A program made the translations under genes and the position numbers. 40,987 nt of DNA from Nemertoderma westbladi. Lineage: Eukaryota; Xenacoelomorpha; Nemertodermatida; Nemertodermatidae. The notes below the pieces were generated by a model. The model was not told the DNA's origin. It ran no database searches and worked only from the letters and a program-made list of their open reading frames with translations. The stretch is taken from the NCBI GenBank assembly GCA_032718475.1, contig JAUCBJ010008059.1:1-40987 (forward strand), written 5' to 3'. How positions within the stretch are numbered: position 1 is the stretch's first letter; every line of letters starts with the position of its first letter. This document shows, piece after piece, positions 1-7,765 of the stretch.

Positions 1-56
1 ATGCCTGTTCACCACCATGGGTGAACCTTCCACAGTAAACCCTTCCACTCTTTGTT
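1..56 (-). repeat. Solitary inverted copy of the 63-bp minisatellite unit
   Basis: The first ~56 bases are the reverse complement of the unit arrayed at 16424-16860. Both contain the core CACCCATGGTGGTGAACAGG and the stretch GTGGAAGGGTTTACTGTGG, here read on the minus strand. A single copy 16 kb away and in the opposite direction suggests the unit is dispersed, possibly within a mobile element, and not purely a local array. The window edge cuts it, so more copies may lie to the left. Confidence 0.8.
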
Positions 57-650
57 TTTGATAAATATATAATGAATAAACTTATGAACTTATTACAGTA
101 TTTTAAATAAATGAATTGTAATAGTGGTGATTCAACCCCAGGTGACACGCGCTTTCTCATTTTTTCCATTTCTGAACAACTTATTAAAATATCCGTTATT
201 ATTTTAACAAGCCAAATCTCGAAAATTAGCGTTTAATTATTTTAATAAACAACTTATCATACAGAACCTCAGTGCTGTAGCAATAAAATAACACGCGCGT
301 GAAAAAATAAAGTGAAAAAAAAATAAATAAAAAATAAAAATAAAAAAATAAAAATAAATAAAAAAATAAATGAAAAGTAAAAAAATAACAATAAAAATTG
401 AAATAAAGGGATACCGAATTTACAGAATTTAAGTAGTGGAATATCTACACTGGTAGTTTTAAGATTAAGTCTATGTTAGTTAAAGCATCTGACGGAATTG
501 GTAAATTGAGAAATTAATTGTTTCAACAACAATACTACCTACAATTGTTAAGTACAATAAACTGTTTGTAGCTGCAGTTATTTCTTCGTACAGTGAGTGT
601 AATAATGCAATTTTGTTTGTATTAAGTTAGAAATTTCATTTTCATTTACA
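57..650. other. AT-rich non-coding DNA
   Basis: I see no gene here. The stretch 300-410 is low-complexity A-rich DNA of (AAAT)n/(AAAAT)n type. The last ~20 bases, ending in TTTCATTTACAG, form the 3' end of an intron feeding the exon at 652. No upstream exon of that gene could be recognised. Confidence 0.6.
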
Positions 651-651
651 G

Positions 652-865
652 AAAACTTCCCGGAGAGGAATATAAGAAAAAACCTGGAGTATATGGACAC
701 AAAGGGCCGTTGTCTACTGCAGTAGTTACTGTGGCACCTTTCAATCCATACACACCAGTGGAAACTAAATCGGCTGGGAATGGTAGCCAATCACAGAGGG
801 GAAACATTGACAATGGATTCAGCAAACGATTTGTTTTTATGAAACCTATAACAGCTGATGATTAA
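652..865 (+). CDS. Terminal coding exon of an unidentified protein
   Basis: A pyrimidine-rich acceptor (TTTCATTTACAG at 640-651) is followed by one base completing a split codon and 70 uninterrupted codons, ending in TAA at 863-865. The peptide begins KLPGEEYKKKPGVYGHKG, continues through APFNPYTPVE, and ends FVFMKPITADD. It is polar, lysine- and glycine-rich, with no hydrophobic segment, so it looks like a cytosolic or unstructured C-terminus. Its GC content is clearly higher than its AT-rich surroundings, as for the EHD exons at 20 kb. Upstream exons must lie outside the window or were not recognised. I do not recognise the family. The main alternative is a chance ORF, but the good acceptor, the phase and the composition favour a real exon. 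Confidence 0.6.
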
Positions 866-960
866 TACTGAAGAGTGCTACTACTGTATCATAAACAATA
901 TATTAGCTGTAGGTAGAATAGGCCCACTACGTCTATGAACTGAACATTCTATCGATCTAT

Positions 961-1190
961 GATCGGCCAGCTGCATTGCAGCTGCACATTGAAATGCTAT
1001 GATGGCTTAAGAAAAATAATTTGTGTCATTACCATATAATCTACAAATGGCATGCTCTGATGCAGCGTGCATTAAGAATGCTATGCCGGCTTGTCGAAAT
1101 AATTGCGCAGCCACAACTCCCTACCCCCCCCCACCCCCCCGCCATGACTTTCATGTGATTATCCTTATCTTCAAGGGAGATCTTATCGCA
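961..1190 (-). mobile_element. 3'-end fragment of an RTE-like LINE (copy a)
   Basis: This stretch matches the 3' ends of the LINE copies at 14171 and 36181. It shares ATGCTATGCCGGCTTGTCRA, a CCACAACTCCCTA block, and the downstream CAT-GACTTTCATG/ATCTTCAAGG region. It lacks all reverse-transcriptase sequence, so it is a very short 5'-truncated insertion, typical of LINE retrotransposition. A C-rich tract (about 1121-1141) has expanded where the other copies read CCCTATCACCC. Adjacent TGCATTGCAGCTGCA palindromic sequence (970-990) also occurs at the 3' end of the other copies. Confidence 0.65.
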
Positions 1191-1427
1191 TCTTATATTA
1201 CTATCAGTTTGATGCTACGTATGTTAGTATGGGATTAATTCACATAATAGAGAAGCCATGCAGACTTAACTTATTGATTAACTATCACTTAGTTAGCTAA
1301 GCTGACAAAAAACCAAATGTACATACCGTAGGTTATAAACAACTTATTTAATAATAATAAGTGAATTGTTGTGGGGTGAGTGACGCGGTGTATTAATAAA
1401 TATACAATGTAAATAAGACAATATGAT
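1191..1427. other. Non-coding, with a dispersed ~50-bp motif
   Basis: No gene is visible. Bases ~1310-1345 (ACCAAATGTACATACCGTAGGTTATAAACAACTTATTT) recur, with changes, near 7807-7845, so part of this stretch is an interspersed repeat of unknown type. Confidence 0.4.
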
Positions 1428-1570
1428 AATTCTCTCCATAGCGAAAAATATCAACCGGCCCTATTGGGGCTCGAACCCGGTACCTAGGTTTCAAACTTCT
1501 GGTTATCATCACCCGGGTTAGTGTACTGAGCTACCAGACCGGATGAATATTTCGCTATGGAGTGGGAGAT
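1428..1570 (-). repeat. tRNA-like repeat enclosed in an inverted repeat
   Basis: Read on the minus strand, 1455-1545 resembles a tRNA. It starts CCGGTCTGGTAGCTCAGTAC (box A-like) and has GGGTTCGAGCCCC (a perfect box B). It ends AGGGCCGG, which can pair with the first seven bases apart from one mismatch and a wobble. The variable region is long (class II-like), and the anticodon arm is not convincing, so a tRNA-derived SINE or tRNA pseudogene is more likely than a working gene. It is flanked by arms CTCCATAGCGAAAAATAT (about 1435-1452) and ATATTTCGCTATGGAG (1546-1561), so the unit can fold into one hairpin. The segment GGTACCTAGGTTTCAAACTT (1479 onward) reappears inverted at 1618-1637, at the edge of the neighbouring retroelement. 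Confidence 0.55.
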
Positions 1571-1588
1571 CATATTAAGGCCATACAA

Positions 1589-2346
1589 TCACTCCAAGGA
1601 GAGTACATGATAACCAGAAGTTTGAAACCTAGGTACCGATTGCCATTCACCTTTTACCGGGTCATCGAAATGTACATGCTTTATAATTTCTATTAGTTTC
1701 TCACGTACAGCATCACTCACAATTCCATTCATAGGTACTGAGGCTGCCTGGCGTTGTAGCCAACTTAACGCGACCCTTAACCATCCTCTAATCAAATAAT
1801 TCCCTCGCAGAATACCAACAATGGACAAGAGTTTTTTTTTTTTTTTTTTTTTTCCTATGAGTAATCTTTTTATTGATATTCTCGGGGTTGGGAACTGATG
1901 CATCACGCCGCCATTTCCCGTTGGAAACTGTCTTTGAGTTCAGTTCCAGGTTTTGTAACCAGACCATATCGAGCAAAGTGGTCGCGAACCTCATCTACGG
2001 TAACTCCAGTTGAAAGATCGACATAAATATCATCCCTGAATGTACTTGTTGCATCTTTAATCCGTTTATTTTGTTGGCAGGTCTCGTCAACAATATCATT
2101 AAGAATCTTAGGAGCGAGGCCGAGGCCAAACCCCAATCGAGTCATTACATATCTTTTTCCATTATATATTACTGTTTGGTATGGATGCAGTCCACCAGCA
2201 ATTCTGATTTGCATAAAGGCCCATTTCAAGTCAATTATCGCAGTTTTGTTCCCCATACGTATCCAGTTACGCAGTTTTTCATTGCTCGCAGCCACCTCAT
2301 TATCTGGCTGCTTAATTATGTATTCATTGAGTTCCCGAAAATCCAT
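1589..2346 (-). pseudogene. Reverse transcriptase and connection domain fragment
   Basis: The frame at 2346-1903 reads MDFRELNEYI (RT motif near the fingers), AIIDLKWAFMQIRI (the D of motif A), LGFGLGLAPKI and FRDDIYVD (the catalytic YxDD box, here R-D-D). The downstream frame at 1906-1589 carries GWLRVALSWLQRQAAS, which is typical of the segment between RT and RNase H in gypsy-like pol. Between them the frame shifts, and a lysine-coding A-run on this strand has grown to 22 bases (T-run at 1832-1853). An AATAAA upstream of that run suggests a poly(A) tail, but pol-like coding resumes beyond it, so in-place homopolymer expansion fits better. The replacement of tyrosine by arginine in the YxDD box would be expected to abolish activity. 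Confidence 0.75.
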
Positions 2347-3266
2347 GATGGGGCGATCCTGTCTTTACGAGGTTCGTGTTCCCCATGAGCGGAATCAGTC
2401 CTTTTACAACCCCACTATATTCTACCAGCCAACCTTGTTCCACCCATTCCTCCATGGCCTTGGCATATTTACTTTTTAAGTGGTCTGGAATATTGTATTC
2501 TGTTACTTGATTGGTCAATCTCATGGGACCTATTCCCTTTTCAAATTTATATTCAGCTTCCCAGTAAGTACCATTAAATTTTGCTGAACAGTCTGTTTTT
2601 CCAATTTTATTTTTTTGAGTTTCTGGGACAGTTAGGGTTTCTGGGTTAGTGCATGTTGCCACAATTTTTTGTGAATTACCGGTACCCTTTTCTGTTAATA
2701 AGGCTTCGAATTTTCCGTTATCTAATTGACATAATGATATTCCCCCAACCTTTTTAATCAAGTCCCAACCGAAAATCACGTCCTGTCCTCCCACAAGTTT
2801 TTGTACAATGGAAAAGACCCATTGAATTTTGTGCCCTGAATCCAGTTCAACACTAGTTTTAAATTGCCTACCCATATCTACTGTACGAGTCCCATCTAAC
2901 ATTATTATCTCTTTAGGAGCCCCAATAAAAACAAATGAACCCGATATATTGCTAATAAACTTAGAGCTCATATTGCTCTTCGTGCAGCCTGAGTCTACAA
3001 GTGCCTGGACCATTTTCCCACCGCAGTTTATTCGAATATTCGGTAAGTCGCCAGAGCTATAGTTTGGGGAACATCCACTGGCACAAAGGTCGTTCTCTTC
3101 CACTAGTTTCCCGAATTCGACCATCTATCGACCACACACGCCCTAGCGAAATGGTCTTTCCCACAGCAGCAGTAGCACCCCTCACGATTTCCTCCTCTAC
3201 TGTACTCTGCTGACAATAGCAGGCATAGTGGCCTACTTCGCCGCACTTAAAACACCCGTTTCGCAT
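2324..3266 (-). pseudogene. CCHC zinc knuckle plus retroelement aspartic protease
   Basis: The frame at 3266-3057 begins with a zinc knuckle, CFKCGEVGHYACYC, which fits C-x2-C-x4-H-x4-C and would bind the element's RNA. An overlapping frame at 3124-2324 carries a protease core: VQALVDSGCTKSNMSSKF has the catalytic D-S-G triad of retropepsins, followed about 80 residues later by the VFGWDLI flap-like stretch. It then runs into the linker before RT (NQVTEYNIPDHLKSKYAKAM). The DSG form of the active site is common in gypsy-like elements. The knuckle and protease are in different frames, so the polyprotein is broken or relied on frameshifting. Confidence 0.7.
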
Positions 3267-3411
3267 GGGTTAAAGAATTACAGATGAGAGATGAGTCGAC
3301 TCTCATCGTCGCCACTCGCTTCGCCTCTCCCTCGGTGTCCATACTCGTGCTCCCTGAATCCCGACGGAGGAATCCCTCTTCCACCTCGCCCACTAGAGAG
3401 TCCACCTCGAT

Positions 3412-4009
3412 TCATTCGGTCTCGATTTCTATGGTGGCGGAATCCGAATCCGGCAGCACTGAACTGCTCGCGCCCACCTTGCCATCCCAGCTGTTCATTT
3501 TTTCAGAGATGAGTCGTCTTGATTGTGATAGTAGCTCATCAAGGTTTAGTGATGCAGCAAGGGCCTTCGTTTCCCCCTGGATTGACTCTGACAGTCCACT
3601 AACAAGCTGAGCCGCCAGCATAGACTGGGCACAATTTCCATTGATGTCATCAGCATCACCCTCTGTTATTAGGAATAGCAACCGTTTCAAGTCAGCCAAG
3701 AATGTATCAACGGCTTCACCGGGTTTCAGTGCCCGAGTTTTGAATTGTTCGTAAGCGGAGTATGTGTTTTATAGCGAATGCTACAATGAGAGCCTTCTTT
3801 ACTTCATCGTAGTTTCCCTTTGATTCCTCCGGGAGTTGCGATACTACCGCGTAGGCTGGTCCTTCTAACGAATACGTGGCCTTAGATTCAGGTTTTAGGT
3901 TCGATTCAACTTCAAGCACGCTATAAGTATCTTCAAATGTTTGTAGCCAAGCGCACAGGTCAATGGATCCATCATACTTTTTAACGTAGTCCGATAGTTT
4001 CAGTGCCAT
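3412..4009 (-). pseudogene. Gag/capsid-like region, frameshifted
   Basis: Two consecutive minus-strand reading frames (4009-3716 and 3699-3412) together look like a retrotransposon gag. The first begins MALKLSDYVKKYDGSIDLCA and contains a capsid-like stretch with FEDTYSVL and ALIVAFAIK. The second continues with DLKRLLFLITEG and SRRLISEKMNSWDGK. The shift lies near 3700-3716. A stop follows at about 3412, after which gag-like coding potential continues in the same direction towards the zinc knuckle at ~3215-3266. The product would be a structural capsid protein of a retroelement particle. As it stands it cannot be made intact. Confidence 0.65.
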
Positions 4010-4536
4010 ACTTTCGTTAACGCCCGGTTAGCTTATTGTACAACCAATATTATTATATTATTCAATAACTCAACAAGTACAACTCATTACAGTATGATCG
4101 CAAAGTTAACAAAACAATAGAGAGTAGTCCAACCGGTAAATCCTACCCATATCCCATCACCAGTCTGCCCTTGCCTACCGGTCCAGTCTGCCCGTTCTCT
4201 CCCCCTCTCTCCATTCGGGCGAGCCATCTAGTTCCCTTATTTTGGAGTAAATTTAAATGGGTTTTGACATATTGCTAATCTTATGTGATTTGAATTAAAA
4301 AAAACACGTGTTTGAAAATAATGGAATTATGTCGCATAAAGGTTTTTTTAAAACAAATTTATTTATCATGCGGTCTATGAAAAACTGGGCATGTGGTTTT
4401 GAAACGTTAAATATCTCAGTTACTCGTGGGAGAATGGCCTTCTGAGTGTGTTAATCGGATTCAGAATACATTTTAACATAAAGAATATTATAGTTATAGA
4501 AGTAATAGTTATAAGTTATATATAAGTTATATTACT
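4010..4536. other. Possible leader of the gypsy element; no gene
   Basis: Upstream of the gag start (minus strand) lies ~250 bp with C+T-rich segments (4150-4230) and two CAGTCTGCCC copies. It could be leader or LTR sequence, but no terminal TG...CA repeat partner was found. The remainder (4260-4536) is AT-rich and shows nothing recognisable. Confidence 0.35.
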
Positions 4537-4602
4537 ACAACTAGGTCGAGCGAGCTCAGACATTGGAAGTGAGATCCTTCCAGTCTTGTCGATTCTCCAT
4601 AG
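4537..4602 (+). repeat. Dispersed repeat, also at 12728-12796
   Basis: The stretch GGTCGAGCGAGCTCAGACAT...GAGATCCTTCCAG...CGATTCTCCATAGT matches 12728-12796 in the same direction with a few differences. Both copies follow a CTACTACTA-like or TACTACAAC run. Short CTA-repeat edges suggest a retroposed repeat, but the family is not identified. Confidence 0.6.
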
Positions 4603-4839
4603 TGGTTTTTTTTCCCTTGTCCATTATCCATTTAAAGTTAAAGATATATATCTCATAGCCGGTCGTCCATGGTACACAATGCCTGTGTTTGATCAACAAA
4701 TAAATAATTAAACATAGAAAACTGATAAAATTTATAAAATCTAATAAACTATTAAAATTATGAACATTATAAAGCAAAATGAAGGAGATAAGATAAGATG
4801 AAGGAGATGAGATAAGATATAAAACTTTATATTTCTAAC

Positions 4840-5091
4840 CTGGAATGGTTTTACGCCTGGGTGGTGACTGCGTACATGAGTCACCCATATTGTTCGATTG
4901 ACTGAAATTCTTTTTGCAGATATGACAATGAAATTGTTTATATCCTGAATGTTTTATATGATGTCGGTTGAATCCATCGGATCATGAATATCGACGATCA
5001 CACCCTTGCCCTGGAAACTTGTACTTGTACCGGTGATCTTCCGCAGGAATATTACTTGGATTTGAGGGATTATGTGGCAGCTTAAAAGGCG
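4840..5091 (-). pseudogene. Decayed C2H2 zinc-finger exon (WT1/EGR/KLF-like)
   Basis: On the minus strand, an acceptor (ATACTTTTTAG ending at 5092) opens an exon that closes with a donor, CATTCCAG|GTTAGA. The translation begins APFKLPHNPSNPSNIPAED, then shows two tandem C2H2 fingers. The first is GQGCDRRYS-stop-SDGFNRHHIKH; the second is FHCHICKKNFSQSNNM followed, after a one-base shift, by THVRSHHPGVKPFQ. The RSD-like helix, the H-x3-H spacing and the linkers resemble WT1/EGR/KLF DNA-binding fingers. Three lesions are visible. The first finger's first cysteine is replaced by tyrosine, an in-frame TGA sits where an arginine codon (CGA) would be expected, and one extra G follows NNM. The preserved splice sites suggest a duplicated genomic exon and not a processed copy. 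Assembly error could explain the shift but hardly all three. Confidence 0.6.
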
Positions 5092-5099
5092 CTAAAAAG

Positions 5100-5908
5100 T
5101 ATAATTATAATTTGTATTGGTATTAATTAGCTAATAAAATTATACAGACAAGTCGTAGCTAATATAAGAAACAGTAAATTAACAAATTACAAAATTTGAA
5201 AATTGCGGTTAACTCAGTAAGTTCTTGATGAATTAAACCAAAGAAAGAATCTGAAGTTTGGTCAATAATCAGACAGTAAACCTACCATTGTAAACATGTG
5301 GTCTGTTAAAGTTTTCGAAATTTTGAATTGACAGAAACGTAGAAGTAGATGTAATTTAGAACCAACCATCAGATTCATCTGAAATTTGGTAAGAGTGTTC
5401 TATGAGCATTGCTTAAATAGAACAATGATCTCCTCGACACCATGGATGGCTGGGCCCCGTTTGCAACAGCTGACGTGGAAAACGCTAGGGCTACTCTTCT
5501 GGAGTTGATTTCAGATAGAGGTACTTCGAAATAGTTCTCTACTAAATATTCTGGTGTTAACAAATGCCAGAAATATATTGCAGATATTTTGAACCTATTT
5601 GACTCTGCTGCATTTAAGCCCATATTGCTGCATTTAAGCCCATATCAGCCCATCTCCCAAGTTTGTCGTTGTGGACTTCACTTCACTTCCCTCCCACCCA
5701 TTCTTCCCACGTCTTCTGTTCTCACATCCCTGGTTCAGGATTTGGGTAATATGAAAAATCATGTTTCTTTGTTGGAGAGTAGCAAGAAACCCATTTGCGT
5801 ATTTGGCGATTCTCCTGCCAATGTTTCTGTTATTCCTCGAGATCGAGTTTTACCTTAAAATATTTTGCTTCTGCTGCTGCTGTCAGTTCCAAATCTAAAG
5901 GTGGCTGC
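5100..5908. other. No confident gene
   Basis: The stretch holds an AT-rich part (5100-5370) and a more GC-balanced part (5375-5860) with short open frames in both directions that stop early. The plus-strand frame from 5589 (ending VSVIPRDRVLP) has ordinary composition but no recognised domain. It may be remnant retroelement sequence. The 13-mer CATTTAAGCCCAT occurs twice in tandem near 5610-5642. Confidence 0.35.
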
Positions 5909-6055
5909 AAACCTAACCATATTCCTTCTCATAGTGCAAGGCGAGTCCCATGCTGACAAACCTAACCATATTCCTTCTCATAGTGCAAGGCGAGTCCCAT
6001 GCTGACAAACCTAACCATATTCCTTCTCATAGTGCAAGGCGAGTCCCACGCTGAA
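5909..6055 (+). repeat. Three tandem copies of a 49-bp unit
   Basis: The unit starts AAACCTAACCATATTCCTTC and ends GCGAGTCCCATGCTGAC. Copies begin at 5909, 5958 and 6007 and are almost identical; the third has one change, CCACGC. The very low divergence indicates recent duplication. Confidence 0.95.
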
Positions 6056-6289
6056 ACCCTATCCTCTCAAAATGCTCTCAGGGTCTCATCTGAAGATGAT
6101 AATGGTGTACATATTTCGGCTGAATATATGACTTTAGGCGAGCCCAAATAGTACAGGCTCCAGCCTATGACCCCGTAGGAATTTTATATATGACTCGGCT
6201 ACCCTACATAGATGTTTAGTGCAGACTTGGGACATTTAAAACAATTTGGGTAGACTTCACCAAATGGTTGCGCTCGTTTTTTAGGGCTG

Positions 6290-6740
6290 TCTTAAACATA
6301 GCAACGGAGAAAATTGCCATAGCAACAGCTCTTATAGTAGATATGACGATTTAAAATTTATAGCAGATTAATATTTTGGATATGAAGAATTTAATGGCAT
6401 ATTTCGTTTTTTGAAAATACCATAGCAACCAGGCGAAAACGACCTTCAAAGATAGCAATATTGACAATGCCCATAGCAACGGGCTTTGTAATGCGTATTC
6501 AGTGGTCGTATCATGATGGAATCATAGTCTACCACCATTATATCACGTATAAGGAACAATATGCATTCTTTTTCATTTTCAAGTTGCTATGGCAACGAGT
6601 AACCTTGACTAATAACAAGCTACATATTAGCAGCAGCGGTTTTTAAATCGACCTCTACCCCCACTATATCGTGTATAAGGAACAATATGCAAATGTTTTA
6701 CTTTCTAGATGCCATGGCAACGCGACAGAATTGTTAATAA
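6290..6740 (+). repeat. Repeat with six CCATAGCAAC-type motifs (RFX X-box-like)
   Basis: The motif (C)CATAGCAAC or its extended palindrome occurs near 6297, 6318, 6422, 6471, 6592 (GTTGCTATGGCAAC, a full palindrome) and 6711 (GCCATGGCAAC). Part of the region is also a direct repeat: TATAAGGAACAATATGCA with its downstream CATGGCAAC appears twice, about 127 bp apart (around 6548 and 6675). The full palindrome fits the consensus for RFX transcription factors. A repeat family that happens to carry the motif is an equally good explanation. Confidence 0.6.
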
Positions 6741-6804
6741 ATGGTCTTTAATATCTGTTAGCCGTTTACACTATGTAAATTAATCACAATTATAACATTC
6801 TTAA

Positions 6805-7020
6805 CTATGGAATTAAATTGTGACAAGAATCGCAATTCCGACAGTATTCAGTGCACATAACACCGTTACGGCTACAAGAACAACGCTGCGTCAAGCAGTC
6901 TTTCTGACAGGCACATGTATTTACTAGTGAATCAGGAATTGGTGAAAGGTATTTATTGGGCAACAACATTCCATTTACACCAGTATTCCAACCAAAATGT
7001 AATACACTTAGATTTATCAC
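6805..7020 (-). pseudogene. Cysteine-rich CXC-like C-terminal remnant
   Basis: A 71-residue minus-strand frame ends with nine closely spaced cysteines: CACQKDCLTQRCSCS, then CTEYCRNCDSC. This pattern (CxC...C...CxC...C...CxxC..C) is like the CXC/tesmin-type module. It is also like the cysteine-rich tails of proteins encoded by mobile elements in invertebrate genomes. It is preceded by a short proline-containing stretch (LLPNKYLSPIPDSLVNT). No larger protein is present upstream on this strand, so this is a fragment, most likely the 3' end of a transposon-derived gene. It could alternatively be a terminal exon of a host gene. Confidence 0.5.
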
Positions 7021-7414
7021 GGAGTCATTGCGTAATGACGCAATCTTATTTATTATGTAGAGACATCGGAAAGGATGTTGGCGGGAAATTTGAGACTACT
7101 ACTACTACAGTAACATGGACTGGCAGACATGAGTTGAGTAGGTTCTATGTGTACTACTACAATACTGCGATATTCGTGTAAGTATTTTGGAGAGTATCAA
7201 GAGACGAGAGGCTGATTTTTTCTCTTTAGCTGCTGGTTTTTCGATTCCTCCGTTTTGTTACAACGACCACCACCCCCCCCCCCCCCCCCCGATCTCTCTG
7301 TCTACCACCCTCCCTCCCCTAGCACACGCACCCTTGGTTATATCCTCCAATTCTGGGATGTCCTGGGGACTCACATTTGGACATCATGGAACATTCCAGA
7401 GAGGATGTCCTGGC
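7021..7414. other. No gene; poly(C) tract at 7273-7290
   Basis: Nothing recognisable is coded here. It contains an ACTACTACTAC run near 7097, an 18-base pure C tract (7273-7290) and a direct repeat GGATGTCCTGG (7356 and 7403) leading into the palindromes at 7415. Confidence 0.5.
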
Positions 7415-7489
7415 AATATGTCACTGTCAGTGACATATTTGGATATCATTTTGGGCATTTTGGATATCAGTGACTGATATCCAAAATGC
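7415..7489. repeat. Two adjacent near-perfect palindromes
   Basis: The first palindrome (7415-7439) has 12-bp arms, AATATGTCACTG and its complement, around a single T. The second (7455-7489) has 17-bp arms, GCATTTTGGATATCAGT and its exact complement, around a single G. The half-site TTTGGATATC also occurs between them (7438-7447). Both could extrude as cruciforms. They may be the core of a small foldback element. Confidence 0.9.
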
Positions 7490-7582
7490 TATCTGGGATA
7501 ACTCATCCCATTGTTTAGATAGTTGTAATCAGCTGCGAAGTAGGACGAATAATGAAGAGGGTTTACCAGCCCAGAATAATTC

Positions 7583-7590
7583 TATATAAG
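7583..7590 (+). promoter_or_regulatory. Candidate TATA box
   Basis: TATATAAG lies 110 bases upstream of the ATG at 7700 and about 30 bases upstream of a plausible start region (ACTCCAGTTAC). Its value depends on whether the short exon at 7700 is real. Confidence 0.3.
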
Positions 7591-7699
7591 GCTGTGATTG
7601 CATCAATACTCCAGTTACAACATTATACTGAATACCGGTCAGTTTCTAACGAGATAGTGCAGTAGAGACAATAGTGAACACTGAACAGCACTTTGAATC

Positions 7700-7765
7700 A
7701 TGGATCTATTCTTACAAATACATTACTTATTGTTGATAATGTTTAAGTTAATTAAGATTCAAAAG
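7700..7765 (+). CDS. Possible leader exon with signal-peptide-like sequence
   Basis: An ATG opens 22 codons reading MDLFLQIHYLLLIMFKLIKI plus QK, ending at AAAAG|GTATGG, a usable donor. The hydrophobic core LLLIMF after a short N-terminus resembles a secretory signal, and a TATA-like box stands 110 bases upstream. No following exon in phase 0 was identified, so this is only a hypothesis. Without splicing the frame ends after about 20 more codons. Confidence 0.25.

Larger units (their letters stand above)
1630..4009 (-). mobile_element. Degenerate Ty3/gypsy-type LTR retroelement (gag to mid-pol)
   Basis: In order on the minus strand are a gag/capsid region, a CCHC zinc knuckle, an aspartic protease, a reverse transcriptase and the start of the segment joining RT to RNase H. 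The gag and pol reading frames are broken by shifts and stops. RNase H and integrase are missing: pol stops at about 1630, where the tRNA-like inverted repeat begins. No LTR pair is visible. The order protease-RT argues for Ty3/gypsy or BEL rather than Ty1/copia, and the RT motifs (FGLGLAPKI, RDDIYVD) resemble gypsy-like elements of invertebrates. It is an inactive relic. Confidence 0.8.

Noticed and set aside
1630-1853. Processed, polyadenylated copy of a gypsy transcript
   Set aside because: Pol-like coding (GWLRVALSWLQRQA) continues beyond the A run, so the run is internal.
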